A program made the position numbers and the translations under genes. DNA of 15,805 nt from an uncultured Bacteroides sp. (GTDB lineage Bacteria; Bacteroidota; Bacteroidia; Bacteroidales; Bacteroidaceae): positions 1 through 15,805 of the forward strand of contig CAJKDC010000069.1 of NCBI GenBank assembly GCA_905198575.1, in the 5' to 3' direction. Position 1 is the stretch's first letter. Every line of letters starts with the position of its first letter. Shown here in pieces: positions 8,035 through 15,751 of the stretch. The notes beneath the pieces are model-generated. The model saw nothing but the letters and a program-made list of their open reading frames with translations. It was not told the origin of the DNA and made no database searches.

Positions 8035-8076
8035 AATGACTTTAAACGAAATGTATCATTATTAATACGTAAAGCA

Positions 8077-9024
8077 ATGAGTAAAGCATTAACAAAAACA
8101 GATTACAACTTTCCTGGACAAAAAAGTGTATACCATGGTAAAGTACGCGATGTATACAACATCAACGATGAGAAACTGGTAATGGTAGCAACAGACCGTA
8201 TCTCGGCCTTCGACGTTGTATTGCCTGAAGGTATTCCTTACAAAGGACAGATGCTGAACCAGATTGCAGCCAAATTTCTGGATGCTACTACCGATATTTG
8301 TCCTAACTGGAAAATTGCTACTCCAGACCCAATGGTAACTGTAGGTGTTATGTGTAAGGGTTTCCCAGTAGAAATGATTGTACGCGGATATTTGTGCGGA
8401 AGCGCATGGCGTGCTTACAAAAGCGGTGTTCGTGAAATCTGCGGTGTAGCACTGCCCGACGGTATGCGTGAAAACGAAAAGTTCCCACGTCCTATCATCA
8501 CTCCTACCACTAAAGCCGAAATGGGATTACATGATGAAGACATTTCTAAAGAAGAAATTCTGGCAAAGGGACTTGCAACTCCTGAAGAATATGCTTTGCT
8601 GGAACAGTATACACTGGCTTTGTTCGAACGTGGTACACAGATGGCTGCTGAACGTGGACTTATTCTGGTTGACACCAAATATGAATTCGGTACATACAAC
8701 GGCGAAATCTATCTGATGGACGAAATCCATACACCTGACTCTAGCCGTTACTTCTACTCAGAAGGCTATCAGGAACGTTTCGAAAAAGGCGAACCACAGA
8801 AACAGCTTTCTAAAGAATTCGTACGTGAATGGCTGATGGCCAACAACTTCCAGGGAAAAGAAGGACAGACTGTACCTGAAATGACTCCGGAAATTGTAAA
8901 CTCTATCAGCGACCGCTATATCGAGCTGTACGAACACATCACTGGTGAAACATTCGTAAAAGCTGATACAGCTAACCTGTTGGAACGTATTGAAAAGAAC
9001 GTTACAGAATTTCTGAACAAATAA
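8077..9024 (+). CDS. purC: Phosphoribosylaminoimidazole-succinocarboxamide (SAICAR) synthase
   Basis: Catalyses ATP-dependent joining of aspartate to CAIR to form SAICAR in de novo purine synthesis. Motifs in order: YHGKVRDVYN (19-28), TDRISAFDVVLPEGIPYKG (39-57), the signature LVDTKYEFG (197-205) and LMDEIHTPDSSRY (213-225). At 315 residues it is the long form, similar in size to yeast Ade1 and longer than E. coli PurC (237); the C-terminal extension from about 235 is helical and charged. By eye the codon choice is rich in GCT, GGT and CGT, which fits high expression. It is 42 bp downstream of phoH with no clear -7 element in the gap, and is closed by a strong terminator 10 bp after its stop. 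Confidence 0.97.
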   Translation: MSKALTKTDYNFPGQKSVYHGKVRDVYNINDEKLVMVATDRISAFDVVLPEGIPYKGQMLNQIAAKFLDATTDICPNWKIATPDPMVTVGVMCKGFPVEMIVRGYLCGSAWRAYKSGVREICGVALPDGMRENEKFPRPIITPTTKAEMGLHDEDISKEEILAKGLATPEEYALLEQYTLALFERGTQMAAERGLILVDTKYEFGTYNGEIYLMDEIHTPDSSRYFYSEGYQERFEKGEPQKQLSKEFVREWLMANNFQGKEGQTVPEMTPEIVNSISDRYIELYEHITGETFVKADTANLLERIEKNVTEFLNK

Positions 9025-9033
9025 ATTACATTG

Positions 9034-9077
9034 AAAAAGTTGACAGGCAGTCTTCATGTCTGCCGTCAACTTTTTTT
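9034..9077 (+). terminator. Strong intrinsic terminator after purC
   Basis: AAAAAGTTGAC (9034-9044), a bulged A, and GGCAG (9046-9050) pair with CTGCC (9060-9064) and GTCAAC (9065-9070) plus the first Ts of a seven-T run at 9071-9077. The loop is 9 nt. It ends 25 bp before the menG ATG. Confidence 0.93.
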
Positions 9078-9102
9078 GTTTCCCACACCAATCATTCACA
9101 CC

Positions 9103-9843
9103 ATGACCAATTATCCCCAAGAAAAAATCAAGCCTTATAACGAAGAAGAACGGAAAGCCGTACAAGTTGAAAAAATGTTCGATAACATTGCACCGGCTTA
9201 CGACACACTGAACCACACCTTGTCATGGGGCATCGACAAGTGTTGGCGACGCAAGGCTATCAATTGGCTAAAACCATTCCGCCCACGCAGAATGATGGAT
9301 GTAGCAACCGGTACAGGCGACTTTGCCATTCAGGCTTGCCAGGTTTTACATCCGGACGAACTGATAGGTACAGATATTTCGGAAGGAATGATGAACGTGG
9401 GAAGAGAAAAAGTCCGCCAGGCCGGACTGGACCGACAAATTTCCTTTGCCAAAGAAGACTGCACAGCACTATCATTTCCAGACAAGCGCTTCGACGCCAT
9501 CACCGTAGCATTTGGTGTGCGCAATTTTGAAAATCTGGACAAAGGATTACAGGAAATGTATCGTGTGCTGGATGACGGCGGTCATCTGGTCATCCTTGAA
9601 TTGTCCGAACCTGAGTGGTTCCCGATGAAACAACTGTATGCAGTGTATTCGAAAGTAGTAATTCCTACCCTCGGAAGACTCTTATCCAAAGATCGCAGTG
9701 CCTACACCTACCTGCCTCAATCCATCAAGGCTTTCCCGCAAGGAGAAGTCATGCAGCAAATCATCCTCAAAGCCGGATTCAGCAAGGTAAGTTTCAAAAG
9801 ACTGACACTGGGTATCTGTACGTTATATCTTGCAACTAAATAA
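9103..9843 (+). CDS. menG: Demethylmenaquinone methyltransferase (UbiE/MenG)
   Basis: SAM-dependent C-methyltransferase that turns demethylmenaquinone into menaquinone, the respiratory quinone expected in Bacteroidales. The protein from ATG 9103 is 246 residues. Motifs: VEKMFDNIAPAYDTLNH (22-38), SAM-binding DVATGTGDFA (66-75), acidic GTDIS (89-93), AFGVRNFENLDKGL (136-149) and FPQGEVMQQIILKAGF (211-226). An in-frame TTG at 9031 would add 24 residues, but those codons lie inside the purC terminator hairpin, so ATG 9103 is preferred. The first gene of a tight run: aroE starts 10 bp after its stop. Known UbiE enzymes can also act in ubiquinone synthesis, which is not expected in this group. Confidence 0.95.
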   Translation: MTNYPQEKIKPYNEEERKAVQVEKMFDNIAPAYDTLNHTLSWGIDKCWRRKAINWLKPFRPRRMMDVATGTGDFAIQACQVLHPDELIGTDISEGMMNVGREKVRQAGLDRQISFAKEDCTALSFPDKRFDAITVAFGVRNFENLDKGLQEMYRVLDDGGHLVILELSEPEWFPMKQLYAVYSKVVIPTLGRLLSKDRSAYTYLPQSIKAFPQGEVMQQIILKAGFSKVSFKRLTLGICTLYLATK

Positions 9844-9853
9844 TAAACCGAAT

Positions 9854-10597
9854 ATGAAATTATATGGCTTAATAGGGTATCCGCTCGGACACTCTTTTTC
9901 GAAGAATTTCTTCAACGAGAAATTCAATTCTGAAAATATTGATGCGACATACGTAAATTTCGAAATATCTTCTATCGACTATTTGCCGGGTGTACTGGCA
10001 TCTAATCCGGAGTTGGTAGGATTTAACGTAACCATTCCCTACAAAGAGCAGGTCATTCGTTTTTTGGACAACCTTGACCCTGTAGCAGCCGCCATCGGTG
10101 CCGTAAACGTAGTTAAAGTACAGCGTGAAAAAGGAAAAGTAAAACTCACAGGCTACAACTCAGACGTACTGGGCTTTACCCGCTCTATCGAGCCGCTGCT
10201 TGAATACCAGCATAAAAAGGCATTGATACTGGGTACCGGAGGGGCTTCAAAAGCCATAGCATACGGTTTAAAGGAGTTGGGACTGGAAATCAAATTCGTA
10301 TCACGTAATCCGAAAGACGAAAATACACTGGCCTACAATCAGCTTACTCCCGAAATTATGGATGCCTATAAGGTAATCGTAAACTGTACACCCGTAGGTA
10401 TGTATCCCAGAGCAGACGAGTGTCCGGACATTCCCTACGAATGCCTTACCCCGCAGCACTTGCTGTATGACTTGCTCTACAATCCTGATATCACACTCTT
10501 CATGAAAAAAGGAGCTGACCAGGGAGCTATTGTAAAGAACGGACTCGAGATGCTGTTGCTGCAAGCCTTTGGAGCATGGGATTTCTGGAATGAATAA
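9854..10597 (+). CDS. aroE: Shikimate dehydrogenase
   Basis: NADPH-dependent reduction of 3-dehydroshikimate to shikimate, on the route to chorismate. From ATG 9854 the product is 247 residues. Seen: substrate-site YPLGHSFSK (9-17), NVTIPYKE (58-65) with catalytic Lys64, GAVNVV (82-87), GYNSDVLGF (100-108) with Asp104, the dinucleotide-binding LGTGGASKA (126-134) and VSRNP (149-153), and the C-terminal NGLEMLLLQAF (229-239). An in-frame TTG at 9830 would overlap menG and add eight residues with no family support. At 247 residues it is somewhat shorter than E. coli AroE (272). It is 10 bp after menG and 12 bp before the next gene, so the three are almost certainly co-transcribed. Confidence 0.96.
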   Translation: MKLYGLIGYPLGHSFSKNFFNEKFNSENIDATYVNFEISSIDYLPGVLASNPELVGFNVTIPYKEQVIRFLDNLDPVAAAIGAVNVVKVQREKGKVKLTGYNSDVLGFTRSIEPLLEYQHKKALILGTGGASKAIAYGLKELGLEIKFVSRNPKDENTLAYNQLTPEIMDAYKVIVNCTPVGMYPRADECPDIPYECLTPQHLLYDLLYNPDITLFMKKGADQGAIVKNGLEMLLLQAFGAWDFWNE

Positions 10598-10609
10598 CCC
10601 TATACATGC

Positions 10610-11560
10610 ATGAAAAAGAAAATCATTATTGCTGTCTGCACATTCATCATACTGTTGGGTGCGGCACTGACTGGAGGAAGCCTCTACCTGATAGATTACT
10701 CCCTGCGTCCTGAGAACCGAGGAAAAGACTTGGAAGCCTCCGAAGCTTTCATGCGACAAACCTATCCGCAGATTGTTCCCTGGCTGGACAGCCTGAAACT
10801 GCACGATGCTTTAAGAGACACCTTTATTACGGCAAACGACGGAAAGACACGCCTGCATGCCTATTATGCCTACGCGTCACGTCCGGTAAAGCAAACAGCC
10901 GTCATCGTACATGGCTATACCGATAACGCCATTCGTATGTTCCACATCGGTTATCTGTACAATCAGTGTCTCAACTACAACATTCTCCTTCCCGACCTTC
11001 GCTACAGCGGACTCAGTCAAGGAGATGCTTTCCAAATGGGCTGGCTGGACCGTCTGGATGTCAGCCAGTGGATAAAAGTCGCTCCAGCTATTTTCGGCGA
11101 TTCCCTGCAGGCCGTTGTACACGGTATCTCAATGGGAGCTGCTACCACCATGATGACCTCGGGTGAACCTCAGCCGGATTATATCCGGTGCTATGTAGAA
11201 GACTGCGGATACACCAGTGTATGGGACCAGTTCCGCAAAGAGCTGAAAGAACAGTTCGGATTGCCGGCATTCCCGCTCCTACACATGGCAAGCTGGATAA
11301 ACCAGTTGCAGAACGGATGGAACTTCACCGAAGCCTCAGCCATTGAGCAAGTCCGCAAATGCGAGTTACCCATGCTCTTCATCCACGGCGACAAAGACGA
11401 CTTCGTTCCTACCTGGATGGTGTACGAAGTCTACCGTGCCAAACCCATGCCCAAAGAAATATGGGTCGTTCCGGGTGCCGAACATGCCACGTCCTACAGA
11501 GACAATCCGGAAGAATATACCCGCCGTGTAGACAGTTTTGTAAATAAATATTGCAAATAA
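10610..11560 (+). CDS. Membrane-anchored alpha/beta hydrolase
   Basis: A serine hydrolase of 316 residues with an N-terminal hydrophobic segment (about 5-28) that reads as an uncleaved membrane anchor or a signal. The fold is supported by VIVHGYTDN (98-106, oxyanion region), the nucleophile elbow GISMGA with Ser174, HGDKDDFVP (259-267) with Asp263 and GAEHA (289-293) with His292. This arrangement matches bacterial YqkD/FrsA-like alpha/beta hydrolases of unknown substrate. The membrane-distal domain would face the periplasm. It sits 12 bp after aroE and is the last gene before a strong terminator. Nothing ties it to shikimate or menaquinone synthesis except co-transcription. The fold is certain; the substrate is unknown. 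Confidence 0.9.
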   Translation: MKKKIIIAVCTFIILLGAALTGGSLYLIDYSLRPENRGKDLEASEAFMRQTYPQIVPWLDSLKLHDALRDTFITANDGKTRLHAYYAYASRPVKQTAVIVHGYTDNAIRMFHIGYLYNQCLNYNILLPDLRYSGLSQGDAFQMGWLDRLDVSQWIKVAPAIFGDSLQAVVHGISMGAATTMMTSGEPQPDYIRCYVEDCGYTSVWDQFRKELKEQFGLPAFPLLHMASWINQLQNGWNFTEASAIEQVRKCELPMLFIHGDKDDFVPTWMVYEVYRAKPMPKEIWVVPGAEHATSYRDNPEEYTRRVDSFVNKYCK

Positions 11561-11567
11561 TGAAATA

Positions 11568-11604
11568 ATCCCGTACCAAATAGATTGGTGCGGGATATTT
11601 TTTT
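11568..11604 (+). terminator. Strong intrinsic terminator after the alpha/beta hydrolase
   Basis: A 12-bp stem pairs ATCCCGTACCAA (11568-11579) with TTGGTGCGGGAT (11585-11596), with one G-T wobble and a 5-nt loop. A run of seven T follows at 11598-11604. It lies 7 bp after the hydrolase stop and only 14 bp before the next start codon. Confidence 0.93.
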
Positions 11605-11611
11605 ATATTTG
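11604..11611 (+). promoter_or_regulatory. -7 promoter element fused to the terminator tail
   Basis: TATATTTG matches TAnnTTTG exactly. Its first T is the last T of the preceding terminator tract, and its G lies 7 bp before the ATG at 11619. Transcription from it should start at or next to the start codon, giving a leaderless or nearly leaderless mRNA. A TTG at 11585-11587 lies 16 nt upstream, closer than the usual -33 spacing. Confidence 0.5.
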
Positions 11612-11618
11612 CAACACT

Positions 11619-12557
11619 ATGAAACGAATAATATCTATTTCAGCATTTTTTTTATCGTTTTTCCTGCTTTTCACATTACATGTAAAAGCTTATACGGTAG
11701 ACGATATTCCCATGGTGCACCTGCAAAACCGCATGCGCTATGTGTCCAACCCCGACCATATCCTTTCGGAACAGGCTGTTACTGCCATGGATACCATTCT
11801 CTATAACCTGGAAAACCAAAAAGGCATACAGGTAGCCGTTTTTGCCGTACGCGAAATCAGCGGAGGCAGCGTATTCGACTTTGCACAGCAACTCGGAGAA
11901 AAATACGGTATCGGACAACAAGGGAAAGACAACGGACTCATCGTACTGCTGGTAACGAACGAACGAAAAATACGTATCCACACCGGTTACGGTCTGGAGG
12001 GAGTTCTGCCCGATGCCATCACCAAACGTATACAGTCACGCTACATGGTGCCATTCTTCAAGAACGAAGACTGGGACGAGGGAATGCTGGCTGGTATAAA
12101 GGCCATCCGCACATATCTGAACGACTACGACCCGGAAAATCCGCAAGCTTCCCATCAGGAAGAAGGCTTCCCCATCGAACTGCTTATCGTCCTGCTGGTA
12201 TTCGGAATTATACCCGTCATCATCTGGACCAACAACTGGTGGAAGCGCCGTTGTCCCAAATGCCACAAGCATACCTTGCACGAAGTTAGCTCACACGTCA
12301 TTACCCGTTACCGCAACTCCACAATTGAAGTGGTAGTAATGCGCTGTTCACACTGCCATGCACAATTCTCATTCCGGAGACAACGAGGAGGCGATGACGA
12401 CGACCATCACCACACTACCGGCAGCGGTCCTTTCTGGGGAGGCTTTATGGGAGGAACATTCTTCGGTGGACGAGGTGGTTCATCCGGCGGCTTCGGTGGA
12501 GGCGGAAGCTACGGAGGCGGTGACTTTGGCGGAGGTGGCTCTGAAAGTGATTTTTAA
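11619..12557 (+). CDS. TPM-domain membrane protein with zinc-ribbon and glycine-rich tail (YgcG family)
   Basis: A 312-residue envelope protein. Layout: a signal peptide (about 1-24, cleavage after VKA); a TPM domain (about 35-170) with the typical segments GIQVAVFAVREI (69-80), YGIGQQGKDNGLIVLL (96-111) and IHTGYGLEGVLPD (120-132); a transmembrane helix (186-203); a likely zinc ribbon with Cys212, Cys215, Cys243 and Cys246; and a low-complexity tail with a DDDDHHH stretch and many glycines, ending ESDF. The TPM domain should face the periplasm and the zinc ribbon and tail the cytoplasm. TPM proteins have been linked to phosphatase activity and photosystem II repair in plants, but the bacterial role is unsettled. 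The lemA gene follows 44 bp later, a common pairing. The ATG at 11619 is the only start that leaves a complete signal peptide. Confidence 0.9.
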   Translation: MKRIISISAFFLSFFLLFTLHVKAYTVDDIPMVHLQNRMRYVSNPDHILSEQAVTAMDTILYNLENQKGIQVAVFAVREISGGSVFDFAQQLGEKYGIGQQGKDNGLIVLLVTNERKIRIHTGYGLEGVLPDAITKRIQSRYMVPFFKNEDWDEGMLAGIKAIRTYLNDYDPENPQASHQEEGFPIELLIVLLVFGIIPVIIWTNNWWKRRCPKCHKHTLHEVSSHVITRYRNSTIEVVVMRCSHCHAQFSFRRQRGGDDDDHHHTTGSGPFWGGFMGGTFFGGRGGSSGGFGGGGSYGGGDFGGGGSESDF

Positions 12558-12601
12558 TAAGAAAAACTATAAATCAATAACCATAAAACAAACAACAAAG
12601 T

Positions 12602-13183
12602 ATGAAAAAAACTTGGATTATCGTCATTGGAGTAATAGCTGTACTGGCTGTTATCTGTACCACATCGTATAACTCAATGGTCGCTATGGACGAAGGCGTT
12701 GCAACAGCCTGGAGCAATGTAGAAAACCAGTATCAGCGCCGTTCCGACTTGATTCCTAATTTGGTTAATACCGTAAAAGGATATGCCGCACACGAACAGG
12801 AAACCCTCGAAGCAGTGGTATCGGCACGTGCCAAAGCTACACAGACCCAGGTAAATATGGAAGACCTGACTCCAGAAAAACTGCAGGCTTACCAGCAGGC
12901 ACAGGGTGAGATAGGTGCTGCCCTGGGACGTTTGCTCGTTGTAGCCGAACGTTATCCCGACCTGAAAGCCAACGAGAACTTCCGTGAATTGCAGGCTCAG
13001 TTGGAAGGTACAGAAAACCGCATCAGCGTAGAGCGCAGAAAATTCAACGAAACGGCAAAGGAATACAACACAGCCATCCGTAAATTCCCTAAAAACATCT
13101 TGGCCGGATTGTTCGGATTTGAAAAACGCCCTTATTTCGAAGCACAAGAAGGAAGTGAAAAAGCTCCGGAAGTAAAATTCTGA
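12602..13183 (+). CDS. lemA: LemA family protein
   Basis: A 193-residue protein with an N-terminal transmembrane segment (about 5-22) and a long helical domain. The family motif is clear: AWSNVENQYQRRSDLIPNLV (36-55), followed by NTVKGYAAHEQETLEAV, and ERYPDLKANENF with the later ENRISVERRKFNETAKEYN helix. LemA proteins are thought to place a short N-terminus outside the membrane and a helical bundle in the cytoplasm; their biochemical role is not established. Directly after the TPM gene on the same strand, with no terminator and no clear -7 element between, so co-transcription is likely. The aroC gene follows after 30 bp. Confidence 0.95.
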   Translation: MKKTWIIVIGVIAVLAVICTTSYNSMVAMDEGVATAWSNVENQYQRRSDLIPNLVNTVKGYAAHEQETLEAVVSARAKATQTQVNMEDLTPEKLQAYQQAQGEIGAALGRLLVVAERYPDLKANENFRELQAQLEGTENRISVERRKFNETAKEYNTAIRKFPKNILAGLFGFEKRPYFEAQEGSEKAPEVKF

Positions 13184-13213
13184 TAAATACGTAATTTAAG
13201 AAAACAAACATCC

Positions 13214-14293
13214 ATGTACAACAATACATTTGGAACTCTATTCCGCCTTACCAGCTTTGGCGAATCACACGGCAAGGCTGTGGGCGGTGTCATCGATGGT
13301 TTTCCTGCCGGAATCGCCATCGATACCGATTTTATTCAACAGGAACTCAACCGCCGCCGTCCGGGACAGTCGTCCATTACGACTCCCCGCAAAGAGGCTG
13401 ATGCCGTAGAATTTCTTTCAGGCATCTTTGATGGCGTTTCTACAGGCTGCCCCATCGGATTTGTAGTGTGGAACACCAATCAGCATTCGTCCGACTACGA
13501 CAACATGAAAGACGTTTTCCGCCCGTCGCATGCCGACTATACCTATACCCAAAAATACGGCATACGCGACCACCGCGGAGGAGGCCGCTCATCGGCACGC
13601 GAGACCATATCACGCGTAGTAGCCGGTGCCTTGGCCAAACTGGCACTCCGTCAGCTGGGTATCCGCATTACAGCCTATACGGCACAAGTCGGTCCGCTAC
13701 GTGTGGATAAACCATATACCGAACTCGACCTTTCAAGTATCGAGCAGAACAGTGTACGCTGCCCCGACCCGGAAATGGTCCAGCGTATGGAAGAGCTTAT
13801 CTACAAAACCAAAGGCGAAGGCAATACCATTGGCGGTGTTATCACCTGTGTCATTCAGGGATGCCCAGCCGGACTGGGACAACCTGTTTTCGGTAAACTG
13901 CATGCAGCACTGGGCAGTGCCATGCTCAGTATCAATGCAGCCAAGGGATTCGAATATGGACAAGGATTCGGCAATATGGACCAGAAAGGAAGCGAACAGA
14001 ACGACCTGTTCTTTAACGATAACGGACATATCTCTACCCGCACCAACCGTTCGGGAGGTATCCAGGGTGGAATCAGCAACGGACAGGATATCTACTTCAA
14101 CGTAGCCTTCAAACCCGTAGCCACTGTCCTGATGGAACAACAGACCGTAGACATCCACGGAAACGATACCATTCTGAAAGCCCGCGGCCGTCACGATGCC
14201 TGCGTACTTCCACGCGCGGTGCCCGTAGTAGAAGCTATGGCCGCCATGACCTTGCTCGACCAGTATCTGCTCAACAAGGCCACACACCTGTAA
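13214..14293 (+). CDS. aroC: Chorismate synthase
   Basis: FMN-dependent conversion of EPSP to chorismate, the last step of the shikimate pathway and the branch point to aromatic amino acids, folate and menaquinone. The 359-residue length is normal. The signatures are FGESHGKAVGGVIDG (15-29) with His19, RRRPGQS (47-53), FRPSHADYTY (102-111) with His106, DHRGGGRSSARET (119-131), and the C-terminal GRHDACVLPRAVPVVEAMA with Asp328. All expected active-site motifs are present. It lies 30 bp after lemA and 25 bp before the dipeptidase. Its presence near aroE (about 2.6 kb upstream) but in a separate transcript is a loose clustering of shikimate genes. Confidence 0.98.
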   Translation: MYNNTFGTLFRLTSFGESHGKAVGGVIDGFPAGIAIDTDFIQQELNRRRPGQSSITTPRKEADAVEFLSGIFDGVSTGCPIGFVVWNTNQHSSDYDNMKDVFRPSHADYTYTQKYGIRDHRGGGRSSARETISRVVAGALAKLALRQLGIRITAYTAQVGPLRVDKPYTELDLSSIEQNSVRCPDPEMVQRMEELIYKTKGEGNTIGGVITCVIQGCPAGLGQPVFGKLHAALGSAMLSINAAKGFEYGQGFGNMDQKGSEQNDLFFNDNGHISTRTNRSGGIQGGISNGQDIYFNVAFKPVATVLMEQQTVDIHGNDTILKARGRHDACVLPRAVPVVEAMAAMTLLDQYLLNKATHL

Positions 14294-14318
14294 ACATAAC
14301 CCTTATAACAATATTACC

Positions 14319-15677
14319 ATGAAAATTAAGCAATATATACAAGAAAACGAAGCACGCTTTCTCGAAGAGCTCTTCAGTCTGATACGCATCCCCAGCATCA
14401 GTGCCCTGCCCCAGCATAAAGAAGACATGCTGGCTTGTGCCGAACGCTGGCGCCAGCTCCTTCTGGAAGCAGGAGCAGACGAAGCAATGATTATGCCCTC
14501 TGCAGGCAATCCGCTGGTATACGCCGAAAAGCGTGTCAGTCCCGATGCTCCCACCGTTCTTATTTACGCCCATTACGACGTAATGCCGGCCGAGCCACTG
14601 GACCTCTGGAAAAGCCAACCATTTGAACCCGAAATACGCGATGGCCGCATTTGGGCACGCGGAGCCGACGATGATAAAGGTCAGGCGATGATTCAGGCCA
14701 AGGCATTCGAATACATGGTACGCGAAGGCCTGCTGCGTCACAACGTAAAATTCATTTTCGAAGGCGAAGAAGAAATCGGTTCGCCCAGCCTCAACGCTTT
14801 CCTGAAAGAACACAAGGAACTGCTCAAAGCCGATGTCATCCTGGTATCCGATACCAGTATGCTGGGAGCCGACCTGCCTTCACTCACAACCGGATTACGC
14901 GGACTGGCTTACTGGGAAATCGAAGTTACCGGTCCTAACCGCGACCTTCACTCCGGACATTTTGGCGGTGCCGTTGCCAATCCGATCAACACCCTGTGCA
15001 GCATGCTTGCCCAGATTATTGATGAGGATGGCCGAATCACCATCCCTCATTTCTACGATGATGTAGAAGAAGTTCCGGCAGCCGAACGCGAGATGATAGC
15101 TCATATTCCCTTTGACGAACAGAAATACATGGATGCCATTGGCGTAAAAGCTCTGAAAGGTGAAAAAGGATATTCTACACTGGAACGCAACAGCTGCCGT
15201 CCGTCGTTCGACGTATGCGGTATCTGGGGCGGATACACCGGCGAAGGTTCGAAAACAGTCCTTCCTTCGAAAGCATATGCCAAAGTATCATGCCGACTGG
15301 TTCCCCATCAGAACCACGAAACCATTTCGCGCCTGTTCACAGAGTACTTCCAGTCCATTGCCCCCGACTACGTACAGGTAAAAGTAACCCCGATGCACGG
15401 AGGCGAAGGCTACGTATGCCCCATCGACCTGCCAGCCTATCAGGCAGCCGAAAAAGGATTTACCAAAGCATTCGGTAAAAAACCACTAGCCGTACGCCGC
15501 GGAGGAAGTATTCCTATCATCAGCGACTTCGAACAGATTCTGGGTATCAAGACTGTCCTGATGGGCTTCGGACTGGAAAGCGACGCTATCCATTCACCTA
15601 ACGAAAACTTCTCGCTCGATATTTTCCGTAAGGGAATCGAAGCTGTAGTAGAGTTCCATCAGCAGTGGAATGCCTGA
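14319..15677 (+). CDS. M20 family dipeptidase (carnosinase-like metallopeptidase)
   Basis: A cytoplasmic di-zinc peptidase of 452 residues that should cleave dipeptides. Metal ligands and catalytic residues are visible: His85 in YAHYDVMP with Asp87, bridging Asp118 in RGADDDKGQ, general base Glu151 and ligand Glu152 in EGEEEIGS, Asp178 in LVSDTSM, and His425 in DAIHSPNE. The dimerisation or lid domain (about 195-315) includes DLHSGHFGG with His211, which in carnosinase-like enzymes reaches into the partner's active site. A glycine motif RRGGSIPI (393-400) is also typical. No signal peptide is seen. It is the last gene of the TPM-lemA-aroC run, 25 bp after aroC. Which dipeptides it prefers cannot be told. 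Confidence 0.94.
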   Translation: MKIKQYIQENEARFLEELFSLIRIPSISALPQHKEDMLACAERWRQLLLEAGADEAMIMPSAGNPLVYAEKRVSPDAPTVLIYAHYDVMPAEPLDLWKSQPFEPEIRDGRIWARGADDDKGQAMIQAKAFEYMVREGLLRHNVKFIFEGEEEIGSPSLNAFLKEHKELLKADVILVSDTSMLGADLPSLTTGLRGLAYWEIEVTGPNRDLHSGHFGGAVANPINTLCSMLAQIIDEDGRITIPHFYDDVEEVPAAEREMIAHIPFDEQKYMDAIGVKALKGEKGYSTLERNSCRPSFDVCGIWGGYTGEGSKTVLPSKAYAKVSCRLVPHQNHETISRLFTEYFQSIAPDYVQVKVTPMHGGEGYVCPIDLPAYQAAEKGFTKAFGKKPLAVRRGGSIPIISDFEQILGIKTVLMGFGLESDAIHSPNENFSLDIFRKGIEAVVEFHQQWNA

Positions 15678-15697
15678 TGCTTCTGTCAGTCACCTAT

Positions 15698-15751
15698 AAA
15701 AAATCCCTTGTTTCCGACATACATCGTAAAGATAGAGTCCAGAAACAAGGG
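15698..15751 (-). terminator. Intrinsic terminator for a minus-strand transcript from beyond the right edge
   Basis: A perfect 10-bp stem pairs CCCTTGTTTC (15705-15714) with GAAACAAGGG (15742-15751), with a long 27-nt loop. On the minus strand it is followed by an A and a T-run (15703-15698 read in reverse), but on the plus strand no T-run follows. It therefore best fits the end of a minus-strand gene to the right, with possible help to the dipeptidase transcript. Confidence 0.65.

Noticed and set aside
9031..9102. An N-terminal extension of MenG from a TTG at 9031
   Set aside because: These codons form the purC terminator hairpin and T-tract; the family begins at the ATG at 9103.
8758..9216. 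A 152-codon minus-strand frame spanning the purC end and the menG start
   Set aside because: It crosses a strong terminator and is antisense to two well-identified genes.
9830..9853. An upstream TTG start for aroE
   Set aside because: It overlaps the menG 3' end and adds residues with no family match; ATG 9854 gives the canonical KLYGLIGYP start.
12400..12557. GGA/GGC-rich tandem repeats at the end of the TPM gene
   Set aside because: They encode the glycine-rich tail usual in this protein family and are not an independent repeat element.
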